Of a stretch of 64,000 nucleotides of DNA, positions 27,502-36,543 are shown piece after piece. Made by a program: the position numbers and the translations under genes. Position 1 is the stretch's first letter. Every line of letters starts with the position of its first letter. The notes below the pieces were generated by a model. It worked only from the letters and a program-made list of their open reading frames with translations. It was not told the origin of the DNA and searched no databases. The stretch spans positions 422,001-486,000 of the forward strand of contig NC_016584.1 of assembly GCF_000235605.1 (NCBI RefSeq), given 5' to 3'. This DNA comes from Desulfosporosinus orientis DSM 765 (GTDB lineage Bacteria > Bacillota > Desulfitobacteriia > Desulfitobacteriales > Desulfitobacteriaceae).

Positions 27502-28641
27502 ATGGCAGAGCAACGCAGAATACGCTGTGCGATTTTACGGGCCGGTACGAGTAAAGGAATTTTCCTTATGGAAAACGATTTATCTTTAGATATAAAGAGA
27601 AGAGATCAAGAAATTCTAGCCATCTTCGGCAGCCCGGACGTAAGGCAAATTGACGGGTTGGGCGGAGCAGATCCTCTCACAAGTAAAGTGGCTGTTATTG
27701 GCCCCTCTACACGACCGGATGCTGATGTTGATTATACCTTTGGTCAAGTGAGTATAGGCACAGGATTTGTTGACTATTCGGGAAACTGCGGAAATATATC
27801 CTCAGGTGTGGGCCCCTTCGCCATAGACGAAGGATTAGTAAGAGCGGTCGAGCCCGTCACTAAGGTTCGTATCCACAATACCAATACAGGTAAAATTTTG
27901 GTCGCTGAGGTTCCGGTGCAAGATGGTAAAGCTAAAGTGAAGGGTGATTACAAAATTGCAGGAGTTCCAGGCACTGGCGCAAAAATAATGATGGACTTTG
28001 CCGGCACAGCTGGTGCAGTCACGGATAAAATGCTGCCCACCGGGCAGGCGGTGGATGTTCTGAACATTGAAGGTTTTGGAACCTTGCAAGCCTCCATTAT
28101 TGATGTTGCCAATCCGATGGTTTTTGTAAGAGCCAAGGATTTAGGTCTTTCTGGGATCGAAACTCCGGCTCAAATTAATGCCAATCAGGAAATGCTTGAT
28201 CTATTAGAAAAAATCCGGGGCAAAGCGGCAACGATGATCGGTATGGCTAGACACGAAGCTGATGCCTTAAAGAACAGTCCGGCTTTTCCAATGATTGCTT
28301 TTGTCAGTGAACCTCAAGATTATGTTGACTTTACCACGGGTAACACCATAAGAGCTGATCAGGTGGACGTTGTATCCAGACTCATGTTTATGCAAGTGAT
28401 GCACAAAACTTATGCCGGTACAGGGACAACTTGTACAGGAGCAGCAGCAAAAATTCCTGGTTCCATCGTAAACCTTGTGACCCGTTCTCAATCTTCATTG
28501 GTTAGAATCGGTCATCCGGCGGGCGTTATAGAAATCGAGGTAGAAGCTAAAGAAGACGGAAATGAAATTAAGCTGGAAAGAGCGGCCTTTGGCCGTACTT
28601 CACGCCGCATTATGGACGGCTATGTTTATATTGCATTATAG
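27502..28641 (+). CDS. mii: 3-Methylitaconate delta-isomerase
   Basis: The 379-residue PrpF-family isomerase starts one base after the mgm stop. Its start, RCAILRAGTSKGIF, and the catalytic Cys in YSGNCGNISSGVGPFA are family features, with a second GTGTTCTGAAAKIPGS-like Cys loop near residue 312. It moves the double bond of (R)-3-methylitaconate to give 2,3-dimethylmaleate. Confidence 0.9.
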   Translation: MAEQRRIRCAILRAGTSKGIFLMENDLSLDIKRRDQEILAIFGSPDVRQIDGLGGADPLTSKVAVIGPSTRPDADVDYTFGQVSIGTGFVDYSGNCGNISSGVGPFAIDEGLVRAVEPVTKVRIHNTNTGKILVAEVPVQDGKAKVKGDYKIAGVPGTGAKIMMDFAGTAGAVTDKMLPTGQAVDVLNIEGFGTLQASIIDVANPMVFVRAKDLGLSGIETPAQINANQEMLDLLEKIRGKAATMIGMARHEADALKNSPAFPMIAFVSEPQDYVDFTTGNTIRADQVDVVSRLMFMQVMHKTYAGTGTTCTGAAAKIPGSIVNLVTRSQSSLVRIGHPAGVIEIEVEAKEDGNEIKLERAAFGRTSRRIMDGYVYIAL

Positions 28642-28675
28642 CTTAGAGAAAGCGTTGCAAAGGAAGTGAGGGAGA

Positions 28676-30112
28676 ATGTCCCAGGTTGATCTTTTAGTCT
28701 ACGATGTGGGAAGCACTTATACCAAGGTTTCAGCCTTCAATCGTCAGGGGAGCAGCTTAATGTTTGTCGGACGTTCCCAAGCTCCCACCACTGTGGAAAA
28801 CATTGAAGTAGGACTTATCCATGCTTGTCATAATTTAGCGAGGGATCTTCAATGGGATGCGGTGGTTTCCTCGCACACCTTGGCAACCAGTTCTGCCGCA
28901 GGAGGTCTGCGGATGGTTGGGATGGGGTATATGCCCAGAGTTACTGCTAAAGCTGCCAAAGAAGTGGCAATGAGCGCGGGTGCTAGGGTATTGGAAATTA
29001 TTTCTCATGAGACTCCTGTTGATTTTCGAATCGAGGTTTTGCAGGAAATTAAGCCCGATATTATTCTTTTGGCAGGTGGGACCGATGGAGGGGATCAGGA
29101 TTCTTTGCTGGAGAACGCTGAAGTAATCGTGAGGAGTAAAGTGCCTAGCGTGGTCATCATTGCCGGTAATACCGAAGCTCAGCCAAAAGCAGAAGAGATT
29201 TTGAAAACAGGCGAAATACTCACGATTCGAGTGCCTAATGTTATGCCAACGATCCATGAGTTAAAGGTTAAGCCTGCTCGGGAAGCGATTCATCAGGAAT
29301 TTATTAGGCAAATTACCAGGGCGAAAGGTTTAGGACGTTTACTGGAAATAGTTTCTACCGGACGAGTTATTCCGACTCCAGGTGCAGTACTGATGGGAGC
29401 AGAGCTTTTAGCACTGGGTACCCATGAAAAAGAAGGTCATGGAAATATTCTGGTCATTGATATTGGCGGAGCAACTACGGATGTCCATTCTGTTTTAGCT
29501 GATTTAGTCAATCTGAGCAAAGAGGAAACGGGTTTAGTTGTTTCCAATGAGAAGCAGTTATCTTACAGAACGGTGGAAGGTAATCTGGGATTAAGAGTAA
29601 GTGCAACGGGCATTATCGAAACCGTTGGAGCAAGGGGAGTTTTGGCCAAAATTGGTTTGGAAGGGGAGGACTTAGTCAAGGAAATCCAAGCTTATACACA
29701 GTATCTGGAGAAAAACCCAGGACACATCAGCCGCCATGAAAAAGAGCTAAACTTTGATAAGGCCTTATCTATTAGTGCTATTGAAGTTGCTCTTAAGAGA
29801 CATGCAGGGTATTTTGCTCAAAGTTTTGACCCTATTCTCGGTATTGTGCCAGGGACACCTGTGGGTCGGGATTTACGTAAAATTCAGAGGGTCATAGCCG
29901 TGGGGGGTATTTTCGCACATTCGACATATAAGGAGTCCATGGAAATACTAAGAAAATCCTTCGCTGATCGAGGAATTTCCTTATTGCCGGAAAACCCTAT
30001 GTTTGAGGTGGACCATAATTATCAGCTCTATACCATAGGAGCGATGGCGGAAGAATATCCTAATGAAGCATTGGCATTAGCGGAAAATAACATTTTAAAC
30101 AATGAAGTTTAA
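28676..30112 (+). CDS. GlmL/MutL family ATPase, probable mutase reactivase
   Basis: The 478-residue protein begins VYDVGSTYTKVSAFN and contains VIDIGGATTDVHSV, the phosphate-1 and phosphate-2 type ATP motifs of the ASKHA fold. LLAGGTDGGDQ and the central STGRVIPTPGAVL are typical of the GlmL/MutL family, whose genes accompany B12-dependent glutamate and other carbon-skeleton mutases. It is inferred to reactivate or load Mgm with coenzyme B12; biochemical proof for this family is limited. Confidence 0.85.
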   Translation: MSQVDLLVYDVGSTYTKVSAFNRQGSSLMFVGRSQAPTTVENIEVGLIHACHNLARDLQWDAVVSSHTLATSSAAGGLRMVGMGYMPRVTAKAAKEVAMSAGARVLEIISHETPVDFRIEVLQEIKPDIILLAGGTDGGDQDSLLENAEVIVRSKVPSVVIIAGNTEAQPKAEEILKTGEILTIRVPNVMPTIHELKVKPAREAIHQEFIRQITRAKGLGRLLEIVSTGRVIPTPGAVLMGAELLALGTHEKEGHGNILVIDIGGATTDVHSVLADLVNLSKEETGLVVSNEKQLSYRTVEGNLGLRVSATGIIETVGARGVLAKIGLEGEDLVKEIQAYTQYLEKNPGHISRHEKELNFDKALSISAIEVALKRHAGYFAQSFDPILGIVPGTPVGRDLRKIQRVIAVGGIFAHSTYKESMEILRKSFADRGISLLPENPMFEVDHNYQLYTIGAMAEEYPNEALALAENNILNNEV

Positions 30113-30130
30113 ATTAAGGAGCAAATCATC

Positions 30131-30997
30131 ATGAATAAAGGTAAAGTGTTGAGAAGATTATTGGCGGATAAGGAAATCCTAATTGCCCCCGGAGCCCACG
30201 ATGTTTTAACGGCTAAGATCATTGAAAAGGCGGGTTTTCAGGCTGTTTATATGACAGGATATGGGCAGGCGGCCAGTCATTTGGGTACAGCAGATGTGGG
30301 CTTAATGACCATGAGTGAGATGCTGGAGCGAGCCAATAATTTTGCCGGTGCCGTGGATGTTCCGGTAATTGCAGATGGTGACACGGGATTTGGAAATGCT
30401 ATTAATGTTATGAGAACCGTTCGCCAATATGAAATGGTTGGGGTAGCCGCTATACAATTAGAAGATCAACTGGCCCCTAAGAAGTGCGGCCATATGACAG
30501 GGCGTCAGGTCATTCCCACTGAAGAAATGGTGGGTAAGATTAAGGCAGCCGTTGAAGCAAGAAAAGATCCTGATTTTGTGATTATCGCCCGAACAGATGC
30601 ACGAACCATTCATGGAATTGACGAGGCTGTTCAGCGTGCCAAAGCTTATGAGGAAGCAGGGGCGGATGTCATTTTTGTTGAATCGCCAGAATCTGTTGAG
30701 GAGATGAAGATTATCACATCCAGCTTTAAGGTTCCGGTTTTGGCAAATATGGTCGAAGGCGGGCGGACTCCTCTATTAGCAGCACCGGAACTGGAAGAAT
30801 TAGGGTATGATATGGTCATCTTCCCAACGGCTTCTACCTACATGGTCGCTCAGGCTATGAAAAATTTGATGGCAGAACTCATGAAGTCCGGCACCACTAA
30901 AAACTTATTACCGGAAATGATTTCATTTACAGATTTCAATGATTTAATTGGTTTGCCGGAAATTCGTATGTTAGAAAATAAATTTGTCATTGGTTAA
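30131..30997 (+). CDS. dml: 2,3-Dimethylmalate lyase
   Basis: The 288-residue protein belongs to the isocitrate lyase/PEP mutase superfamily. DGDTGFGNA binds Mg2+, and EDQLAPKKCGHM carries the catalytic Cys. It cleaves (2R,3S)-2,3-dimethylmalate to propionate and pyruvate, the last pathway step. Methylisocitrate lyase (PrpB) is the main alternative by sequence alone, but the neighbours favour dml. Confidence 0.88.
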   Translation: MNKGKVLRRLLADKEILIAPGAHDVLTAKIIEKAGFQAVYMTGYGQAASHLGTADVGLMTMSEMLERANNFAGAVDVPVIADGDTGFGNAINVMRTVRQYEMVGVAAIQLEDQLAPKKCGHMTGRQVIPTEEMVGKIKAAVEARKDPDFVIIARTDARTIHGIDEAVQRAKAYEEAGADVIFVESPESVEEMKIITSSFKVPVLANMVEGGRTPLLAAPELEELGYDMVIFPTASTYMVAQAMKNLMAELMKSGTTKNLLPEMISFTDFNDLIGLPEIRMLENKFVIG

Positions 30998-31092
30998 CGG
31001 GAAGTCCGGATCTTATCTCCCACTTTACTGGCTTAGCAAGCCATTAATATAGTAAAAAGCACTTGCGAGTAAATGAATTAGGAGGTAGAAAC

Positions 31093-32130
31093 ATGACGGA
31101 AAAACAGGTGGATCAACAAGAACAGCTTAGTTTTTTAAAACGCAAAAACATCATTTTTTCGGTGAAAAGGTATGGAGTGGATGCCTTAGGGGCCATGGCC
31201 TTAGGTCTGTTCTCAAGTCTTATTGTAGGACTTATTCTTAAGGTGATTGGAGAGCAGCTGGGAATACCATTACTCGTTGAATTTGGCAAACAGGCTATGG
31301 CGATGATGGGGCCGGCCATTGGTGTGGCTGTTGCCTTTGGTTTAGGAGCTCCTCCCCTTGTCTTATTCTCGTCTACGATAACCGGTATGGCAGGTGCTGC
31401 AGTTGGAGGACCGGTCGGTTCCTTTGTGGCAGCCGTTATCGGGGCTGAATTCGGGAAATTGGTTTCCAAAGAGACAAAGGTGGATATTATTGTAACTCCG
31501 GCTGTTACCATTTTGTTGGGTGTGGCTGCGGGGACCTTTATTGGACCGCCTTTAGCAGAATTTATGAAGTGGCTGGGAGCTGTCATTATGATGGCGACAG
31601 AACTCGCTCCCATTCCCATGGGAATTTTGGTTTCAGTACTTATGGGTATGATTTTGACCTTGCCGATTAGCAGTGCTGCTTTAGCGATGATGCTTGTCCT
31701 CGGAGGTCCGGCTGCAGGGGCCGCAACGGTAGGCTGTGCTACCCAAATGGTCGGCTTTGCTGTAGCCAGCTACCGGGAAAACGGCTGGGGTGGTTTAGTC
31801 TCCCAAGGACTGGGAACATCCATGCTTCAAGTGCCTAACATTGTCAGAAATCCGTTAATCTGGATACCTGCCACTTTAGCCAGTGCCATCTTAGGTCCTT
31901 TAGCAACGACAATATTGCCGATGTCCAACATTCCTGCCGGTGCCGGCATGGGTACTGCCGGATTAGTAGGACAGTTTGGGACGATTTCAGCGATGGGTAT
32001 GAGTTCTGGTGTTTTAATTAAAATTGGTTTGCTGCACTTCATTCTTCCGGCAATTCTTACTTTGGCTATTTCGGAGTTTATGCGCAAAAAAGGTTGGATT
32101 AAGTTTGGCGATATGAAATTAGACGTTTAG
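31093..32130 (+). CDS. PTS-EIIC_2-type membrane transporter, candidate nicotinate carrier
   Basis: The ATG at 31093 follows GGAGG and gives 345 residues with about eight to ten membrane segments and many Gly/Ala/Pro-rich helices. It matches the EIIC-like family PF13303, whose members occur without PTS phosphotransfer partners; no EIIA, EIIB or HPr gene is present. The gene is 95 bases after dml. Uptake of nicotinate is the simplest guess; export of propionate or another product is also possible. Confidence 0.7.
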   Translation: MTEKQVDQQEQLSFLKRKNIIFSVKRYGVDALGAMALGLFSSLIVGLILKVIGEQLGIPLLVEFGKQAMAMMGPAIGVAVAFGLGAPPLVLFSSTITGMAGAAVGGPVGSFVAAVIGAEFGKLVSKETKVDIIVTPAVTILLGVAAGTFIGPPLAEFMKWLGAVIMMATELAPIPMGILVSVLMGMILTLPISSAALAMMLVLGGPAAGAATVGCATQMVGFAVASYRENGWGGLVSQGLGTSMLQVPNIVRNPLIWIPATLASAILGPLATTILPMSNIPAGAGMGTAGLVGQFGTISAMGMSSGVLIKIGLLHFILPAILTLAISEFMRKKGWIKFGDMKLDV

Positions 32131-32187
32131 TTTAATGCTGGCTGAGGTATTATTTATACCTATTTCGGGAAGTGTTCTAATGCTGAT

Positions 32188-32227
32188 TAAATTGTTTTTG
32201 AGGGTGTTTACCCTCAAAAACAATTTA
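32188..32227. terminator. Hairpin at the end of the nicotinate operon
   Basis: A perfect 18-bp stem with a 4-base loop stands 57 bases after the transporter stop. Its arms contain T5 and A5 runs, but no long T run follows on either strand, so termination is likely but not certain. Confidence 0.55.
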
Positions 32228-32241
32228 TGTAACGTTACATA
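32226..32241. promoter_or_regulatory. 16-bp perfect palindrome upstream of the chemoreceptor
   Basis: TATGTAACGTTACATA abuts the hairpin and lies 38 bases before the GTG of the next gene. It looks like an operator for a dimeric regulator. No regulator is identified. Confidence 0.45.
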
Positions 32242-32279
32242 TTAGATCCTAATTAGTAGAAAATGAGGAGGTGAATTAG

Positions 32280-33089
32280 GTGAAACTCGAGGCTTTTTTG
32301 GAAGTTGCCAAAGACTTGCAGGAACTCTATGATGAGGAAGTAGCGGTATGTATTCTAGATACAGAAAAAGTATTGGCCTGGTATCCCAGCCCAAATCTGA
32401 ACATGAAAATTGAAGCGGGTGATCCCTTGCCTAAAGGGGGCATATCTGAAGAAGCTGTTCGCACTGGAAAGCGTGTTATAAGGCGTGTGCCTAAAGAGGT
32501 GTTGGGAATCCCCTATGTGGGGATAGGTTATCCCATCAAAGAAAACGGTATTGTCGTGGGCTGCGCCATGATTGATATTTCGGTTGCTAAGTATGATACC
32601 TTGGCAGATGTCGGTCAGGATATCTTAGCTTCAGTAGAACAAATATCCGCTTCTGCTGAAAACTTGTCCGCTTCTTCGGAGGAACTGGCAGCTACCGTTA
32701 AAAACATGGAAAGTGAGACGAGCCGGGTTTTTAACGAGATTGAGCATACGGGCAATGTTAAAGATGAGATCCATAAGATTTCTATGCGAACTAATATTCT
32801 TGGCCTAAATGCTTCTATAGAAGCTGCCAGAGCCGGTGAATATGGGCGGGGTTTTTCGGTTGTAGCAGATGAGGTTCGAAAACTCTCTGAATTTACCAGA
32901 AATTCGACAGCGGAAATTGAGACAGACCTAAACAATGTTCATAGTTCTGTCCTTAAACTGATCGAAGGAATTGAACAATTGGGTATGGTAACAGAGTCTC
33001 AAGCGGCAGCGGCAGCGGAGCTGTCATCCGCTCTTGGACAGATAGCTGTTTTGGCTGAAAAACTGGTAAACATAGGGACACGCAGGTAA
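32280..33089 (+). CDS. Soluble methyl-accepting chemotaxis protein
   Basis: The GTG at 32280 follows GAGGAGG and gives 269 residues with no membrane helix. Residues 1-105 form a small sensory domain ([27 protein letters not shown]), and 115-269 are a shortened signalling coiled coil with the conserved hairpin tip around [31 protein letters not shown] (key residues only: N, N, E, A, R, G, V). This family of short cytoplasmic receptors is common in Desulfitobacterium-like genomes. Its location suggests sensing of nicotinate or a pathway intermediate (inference). Confidence 0.82.
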   Translation: MKLEAFLEVAKDLQELYDEEVAVCILDTEKVLAWYPSPNLNMKIEAGDPLPKGGISEEAVRTGKRVIRRVPKEVLGIPYVGIGYPIKENGIVVGCAMIDISVAKYDTLADVGQDILASVEQISASAENLSASSEELAATVKNMESETSRVFNEIEHTGNVKDEIHKISMRTNILGLNASIEAARAGEYGRGFSVVADEVRKLSEFTRNSTAEIETDLNNVHSSVLKLIEGIEQLGMVTESQAAAAAELSSALGQIAVLAEKLVNIGTRR

Positions 33090-33124
33090 CCGGAGGGTTG
33101 AAAGAAACTGACAGCAATATGAAA

Positions 33125-33190
33125 GGCTCCCCTATGGCAGAAAGGTTAAGGTAATTAACCTTTCTGCCATAGGGGAGCCTATTATTTTTT
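33125..33190. terminator. Strong bidirectional terminator
   Basis: A stem of about 24 bp (starting GGCTCCCCTATGGCAGAAAG) closes the chemoreceptor transcript and is followed by a T-rich tract. It separates it from the convergent ridA gene. Confidence 0.9.
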
Positions 33191-33234
33191 ACTACTCATC
33201 GCCTGGAGAGGCGGTATGGCTTACAGTTGACCAA

Positions 33235-33615
33235 TTATTCGGCGAGAGCGATGGCTTCAATTTCTACGATGGCATCTTTAGGCAGCCGGGCGACTTGAAC
33301 AGCCGAACGGGCGGGTGGATTATTGGGGAAATAAGTAGCATAGACAGCATTCATAGCTGCGAAGTCATTCATATCTCTCAGGAAAACGACAGTTTTTACG
33401 ACTTTGTCCATGGAAGAACCGGAAGCTTCTAATATAGCTTTAACATTATCTAAAGATTGTTTAGTTGCTCCTTCAATGTCAGCTACTAACTCTCCGCTTT
33501 GAGTATTAATGGGAAGCTGGCCTGATGTAAAAATAAGATTACCTACCTTGACTCCTTGAGAATAAGGGCCGATGGCTGCAGGAGCATTTTGGGTATTAAG
33601 GGTTTGTTTATTCAT
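33235..33615 (-). CDS. ridA: RidA family enamine/imine deaminase
   Basis: The 126-residue protein has the full RidA pattern: AIGPYSQGVKVGNLIFTSGQLP at the start, and ARSAVQVARLPKDAIVEIEAIA with the substrate-binding Arg near residue 104. RidA hydrolyses reactive 2-aminoacrylate-type enamines from PLP enzymes such as serine dehydratases. The gene is divergent from an amino-acid permease. It may also deal with imines from the neighbouring catabolism, but that is only a thought. Confidence 0.93.
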   Translation of the reverse strand: MNKQTLNTQNAPAAIGPYSQGVKVGNLIFTSGQLPINTQSGELVADIEGATKQSLDNVKAILEASGSSMDKVVKTVVFLRDMNDFAAMNAVYATYFPNNPPARSAVQVARLPKDAIVEIEAIALAE

Positions 33616-33837
33616 GATGAAATCTACCTCCTTGAATTAGTCAGGCAATGATGGCTATTTGAAGCATTATTTTATATGCCATGACTTATTAAGTATAGCT
33701 GAGTTTAAACCAATAAACCAAGTAAGAAATTGGAATTTAAGCAACGAACATAGTTTTCCCTAATAATATGTTTTTATCAATAATTATGGAGTAAAATGAG
33801 AACTCTAATGTAAGAACACAAGAGAAGGAGAAGGACA

Positions 33838-35217
33838 TTGAGTAACCAGCAAATGCCGGATGATTTAAAAAGGTCATTGAAAAATCGACATATACAAATG
33901 ATTGCCTTAGGAGGAGCTATTGGTACAGGATTATTCTATGGCTCAGGAACCTCAATACAATTAGTTGGACCAGGAATCACCTTATCCTATCTTATTGGGG
34001 GGGTTGCTGTTTTCTTTATCATGAGGGCTCTTGGCGAGATGTCTGTTGATGAACCGGTCTCCGGTGCTTTTAGCCACTATGCTTATCGTTATTGGGGAGA
34101 CTTTGCAGGCTTTTTCTCCGGCTGGAACTATTGGTTCTGTTATGTTGTTGTCAGTATGGCAGAGCTTTCTGTGGTTGGAGTCTATATCAATTATTGGTTT
34201 CCAAAGGTACCCACTTGGATCTCAGCTTTGATATGCTTAATTTTGATTACAGTAGTCAACCTCATTAATGTTAAAGCTTTCGGTGAGTTTGAATTTTGGT
34301 TTTCCTTAATAAAAGTAGCTGCCATTGTGGCCATGATCCTATTTGGACTTCTAATCATCTTTTTCGGCTTTGGCAATAGCGGAGAAGCCATTGGCTTAAG
34401 CAATTTATGGGCTCATGGAGGTTTTTTGCCCCACGGGTTATGGGGATTATTGTTATCCTTAGTCATTGTGATGTTTTCCTTTGGCGGGGTTGAGCTTATT
34501 GGAATTACAGCGGGAGAGGCAGACCAGCCTAAGGAATCCATTCCTAAGGCTATTAACCAAGTTGTCTGGCGGATTCTGTTGTTTTATGTCGGAGCCCTAT
34601 TAATATTAACTATTATTTATCCATGGAATCTCGTTGGAACGACAGGCAGCCCTTTTGTCGAAATTTTTTCAGCTATTGGAATACCTGCGGCTGCAGGAAT
34701 TCTAAACGTGGTGGTTTTAACGGCCGCTCTTTCGACTTATAATAGTGGATTGTACAGTAATGGCCGCATGATCCACAACTTAGCCCTTCATGGCAGTGCT
34801 CCTAAACTATTTGCCACCCTGAGCAAAGCAGGGGCGCCGGTTTATGGTGTGGCATTTTCTTCAGGACTCACCTTAATTGCAGTGATCCTCAATTTTCTTG
34901 TTCCAGGGAAGGTTTTTATGTATCTGATGTCGGTAGCCACGATGGCCGCCATTTTGAATTGGATTATGATTTTAATAACTCAGTTAAAGTTTAGGCAGAG
35001 TAAGGTCGCTGCCAAAGAAGGGGAGAAACTTTCCTTTAAGCTGCCATTCTGCCCTATTTCCAATTATGTCACCTTAGCATTTTTAGGGGTTGTTATTATA
35101 CTAATGGCGTATATCCCAGATATGGTTTACTCACTTTATATCGGTCCGGTTTGGATTCTTATTTTATATATTGGTTATAAATTACGAGGACCTTCCAAGG
35201 TTGTTAAAGGGAAATAG
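33838..35217 (+). CDS. Amino-acid permease (AAT/APC family)
   Basis: A TTG start at 33838 follows AAGGAGAAGG. The 459-residue protein has twelve predicted membrane helices and the AAT-family opening LKRSLKNRHIQMIALGGAIGTGLF, with EMSVDEPVSGAFSHYAYRYWGDFAGF in helix 2-3 (only key residues matter: E, P, G, F). The best-known relatives carry D-alanine/D-serine/glycine, proline or aromatic acids, so specificity is not assigned. It is divergent from ridA. Confidence 0.88.
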   Translation: MSNQQMPDDLKRSLKNRHIQMIALGGAIGTGLFYGSGTSIQLVGPGITLSYLIGGVAVFFIMRALGEMSVDEPVSGAFSHYAYRYWGDFAGFFSGWNYWFCYVVVSMAELSVVGVYINYWFPKVPTWISALICLILITVVNLINVKAFGEFEFWFSLIKVAAIVAMILFGLLIIFFGFGNSGEAIGLSNLWAHGGFLPHGLWGLLLSLVIVMFSFGGVELIGITAGEADQPKESIPKAINQVVWRILLFYVGALLILTIIYPWNLVGTTGSPFVEIFSAIGIPAAAGILNVVVLTAALSTYNSGLYSNGRMIHNLALHGSAPKLFATLSKAGAPVYGVAFSSGLTLIAVILNFLVPGKVFMYLMSVATMAAILNWIMILITQLKFRQSKVAAKEGEKLSFKLPFCPISNYVTLAFLGVVIILMAYIPDMVYSLYIGPVWILILYIGYKLRGPSKVVKGK

Positions 35218-35283
35218 GGCAGGAAATTTGTAATTTAAACAAGAACAAACTATGAGGTGAATTAATCAAAAGAAGGTGTTAAT

Positions 35284-36543
35284 ATGGGTTTAATTTACTC
35301 TGTTTTCGTTCCCCATCCGCCTCTTTTTATTTCAAAAATTGGCCGAGGAGAGGAGTATAAATGCCAAGCCAGTTTAGACGCTTATCAAGAGATCTCCCGG
35401 CGGCTGGTTCAGGCAAAGGTTGAAACAGTGATTGTAGTTTCCCCCCATGCCCCTCTTTCCAAGACGGGAATAACATTGGTAAGCGGAGGTACCATGCGGG
35501 GAGATTTCTCTCAGTTCGGTGCTCCTCAAGTCAGTTTTGCCTTCTCCAGTGATACGGAGATTATTGCACAATTAAAAGAACGGCTTACCGGGGCAATTCC
35601 TATACAGGCTCCTATCGATCATGGCGCTATGATACCTCTTTATTTTTTGCAAAAGGAAGGTTGGCAGGGAAAACTTGTTCTTTTGGGGATGCCGTTAGAA
35701 CAACCGGAGAAGTATGGGAAAAGGTTAGGCCAGATTCTGGACAGTTTGCCAGGACGTTATGGACTGGTTGCAAGCGGTGATCTTTCTCATCGCTTGAAAG
35801 AAGATGGACCTTACGGCTTCAATTCTGCAGGGCCAAAATTTGATGAATTCATTGTCAAAACTCTCCAAAGAGATACAAGAAAAATAGCGGATTTACCCTA
35901 TGAACTTATTGAAAAAGCAGGAGAATGCGGATACCGCAGTCTTCGCTTGGCCCTGGCTGCCAAGGAGGGGGCACCTGAAGTTCTTTCCTACGAAGGGCCA
36001 TTTGGCGTAGGGTATATGGTAGCTGATCTTTATCATAGTTCTCCCTTGCCGCAATGGGCGCGCCGGTGTTTGAAAGCTTATTTGGAGAAGAAAGAGCCGG
36101 ATCGTTCTCAGGCAGAAGATGGAGAGTTCGCTCAGCACAGGGGATGCTTTGTAACCTTAAAAAAGGAAGGGCAATTACGGGGATGCATTGGGACGACGGA
36201 AGCTTGGCAGGAAAATCTGGCCTTAGAAATTCAGCACAATGCCATTGCTGCCGGGACCCAGGATCCCAGGTTTCCGCCCGTTCAATTAGAAGAAGCGGAT
36301 AACTTAACTATTACAGTGGATGTCCTGGGTGAACTTGAAAAAATAGCCGGTCCCGAAGAACTGGATCCATGGAGGTATGGCGTTGTCGTTCGCCGGCAGG
36401 GCAGAAGCGGACTGCTTTTGCCCCATCTGGAAGGGGTCGATACCGTCGCGGAGCAAATCAGTATTGCCAAGCAAAAAGCAGGAATTTATTCCGACGACCC
36501 CGTGGAACTCTGGAGATTTGAGGTAACGCGCCATTATGAGTAA
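35284..36543 (+). CDS. Fused AmmeMemoRadiSam proteins B and A (MEMO + AMMECR1)
   Basis: The 419-residue protein has two domains. Residues 1-265 are a MEMO/class III extradiol dioxygenase-like domain (FVPHPPLFI, VIVVSPHAPL, PIDHGAMIPLYFL, LVASGDLSHRL) with conserved metal-type His residues. Residues 280-419 are an AMMECR1 domain (GCFVTLKKEGQLRGCIGT, QDPRFPPVQ, GLLLPHLEGVDT). The trio of MEMO, AMMECR1 and a radical SAM enzyme is conserved in bacteria and archaea, yet its reaction is not settled. The radical SAM partner overlaps by 8 bases. Confidence 0.9.
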   Translation: MGLIYSVFVPHPPLFISKIGRGEEYKCQASLDAYQEISRRLVQAKVETVIVVSPHAPLSKTGITLVSGGTMRGDFSQFGAPQVSFAFSSDTEIIAQLKERLTGAIPIQAPIDHGAMIPLYFLQKEGWQGKLVLLGMPLEQPEKYGKRLGQILDSLPGRYGLVASGDLSHRLKEDGPYGFNSAGPKFDEFIVKTLQRDTRKIADLPYELIEKAGECGYRSLRLALAAKEGAPEVLSYEGPFGVGYMVADLYHSSPLPQWARRCLKAYLEKKEPDRSQAEDGEFAQHRGCFVTLKKEGQLRGCIGTTEAWQENLALEIQHNAIAAGTQDPRFPPVQLEEADNLTITVDVLGELEKIAGPEELDPWRYGVVVRRQGRSGLLLPHLEGVDTVAEQISIAKQKAGIYSDDPVELWRFEVTRHYE

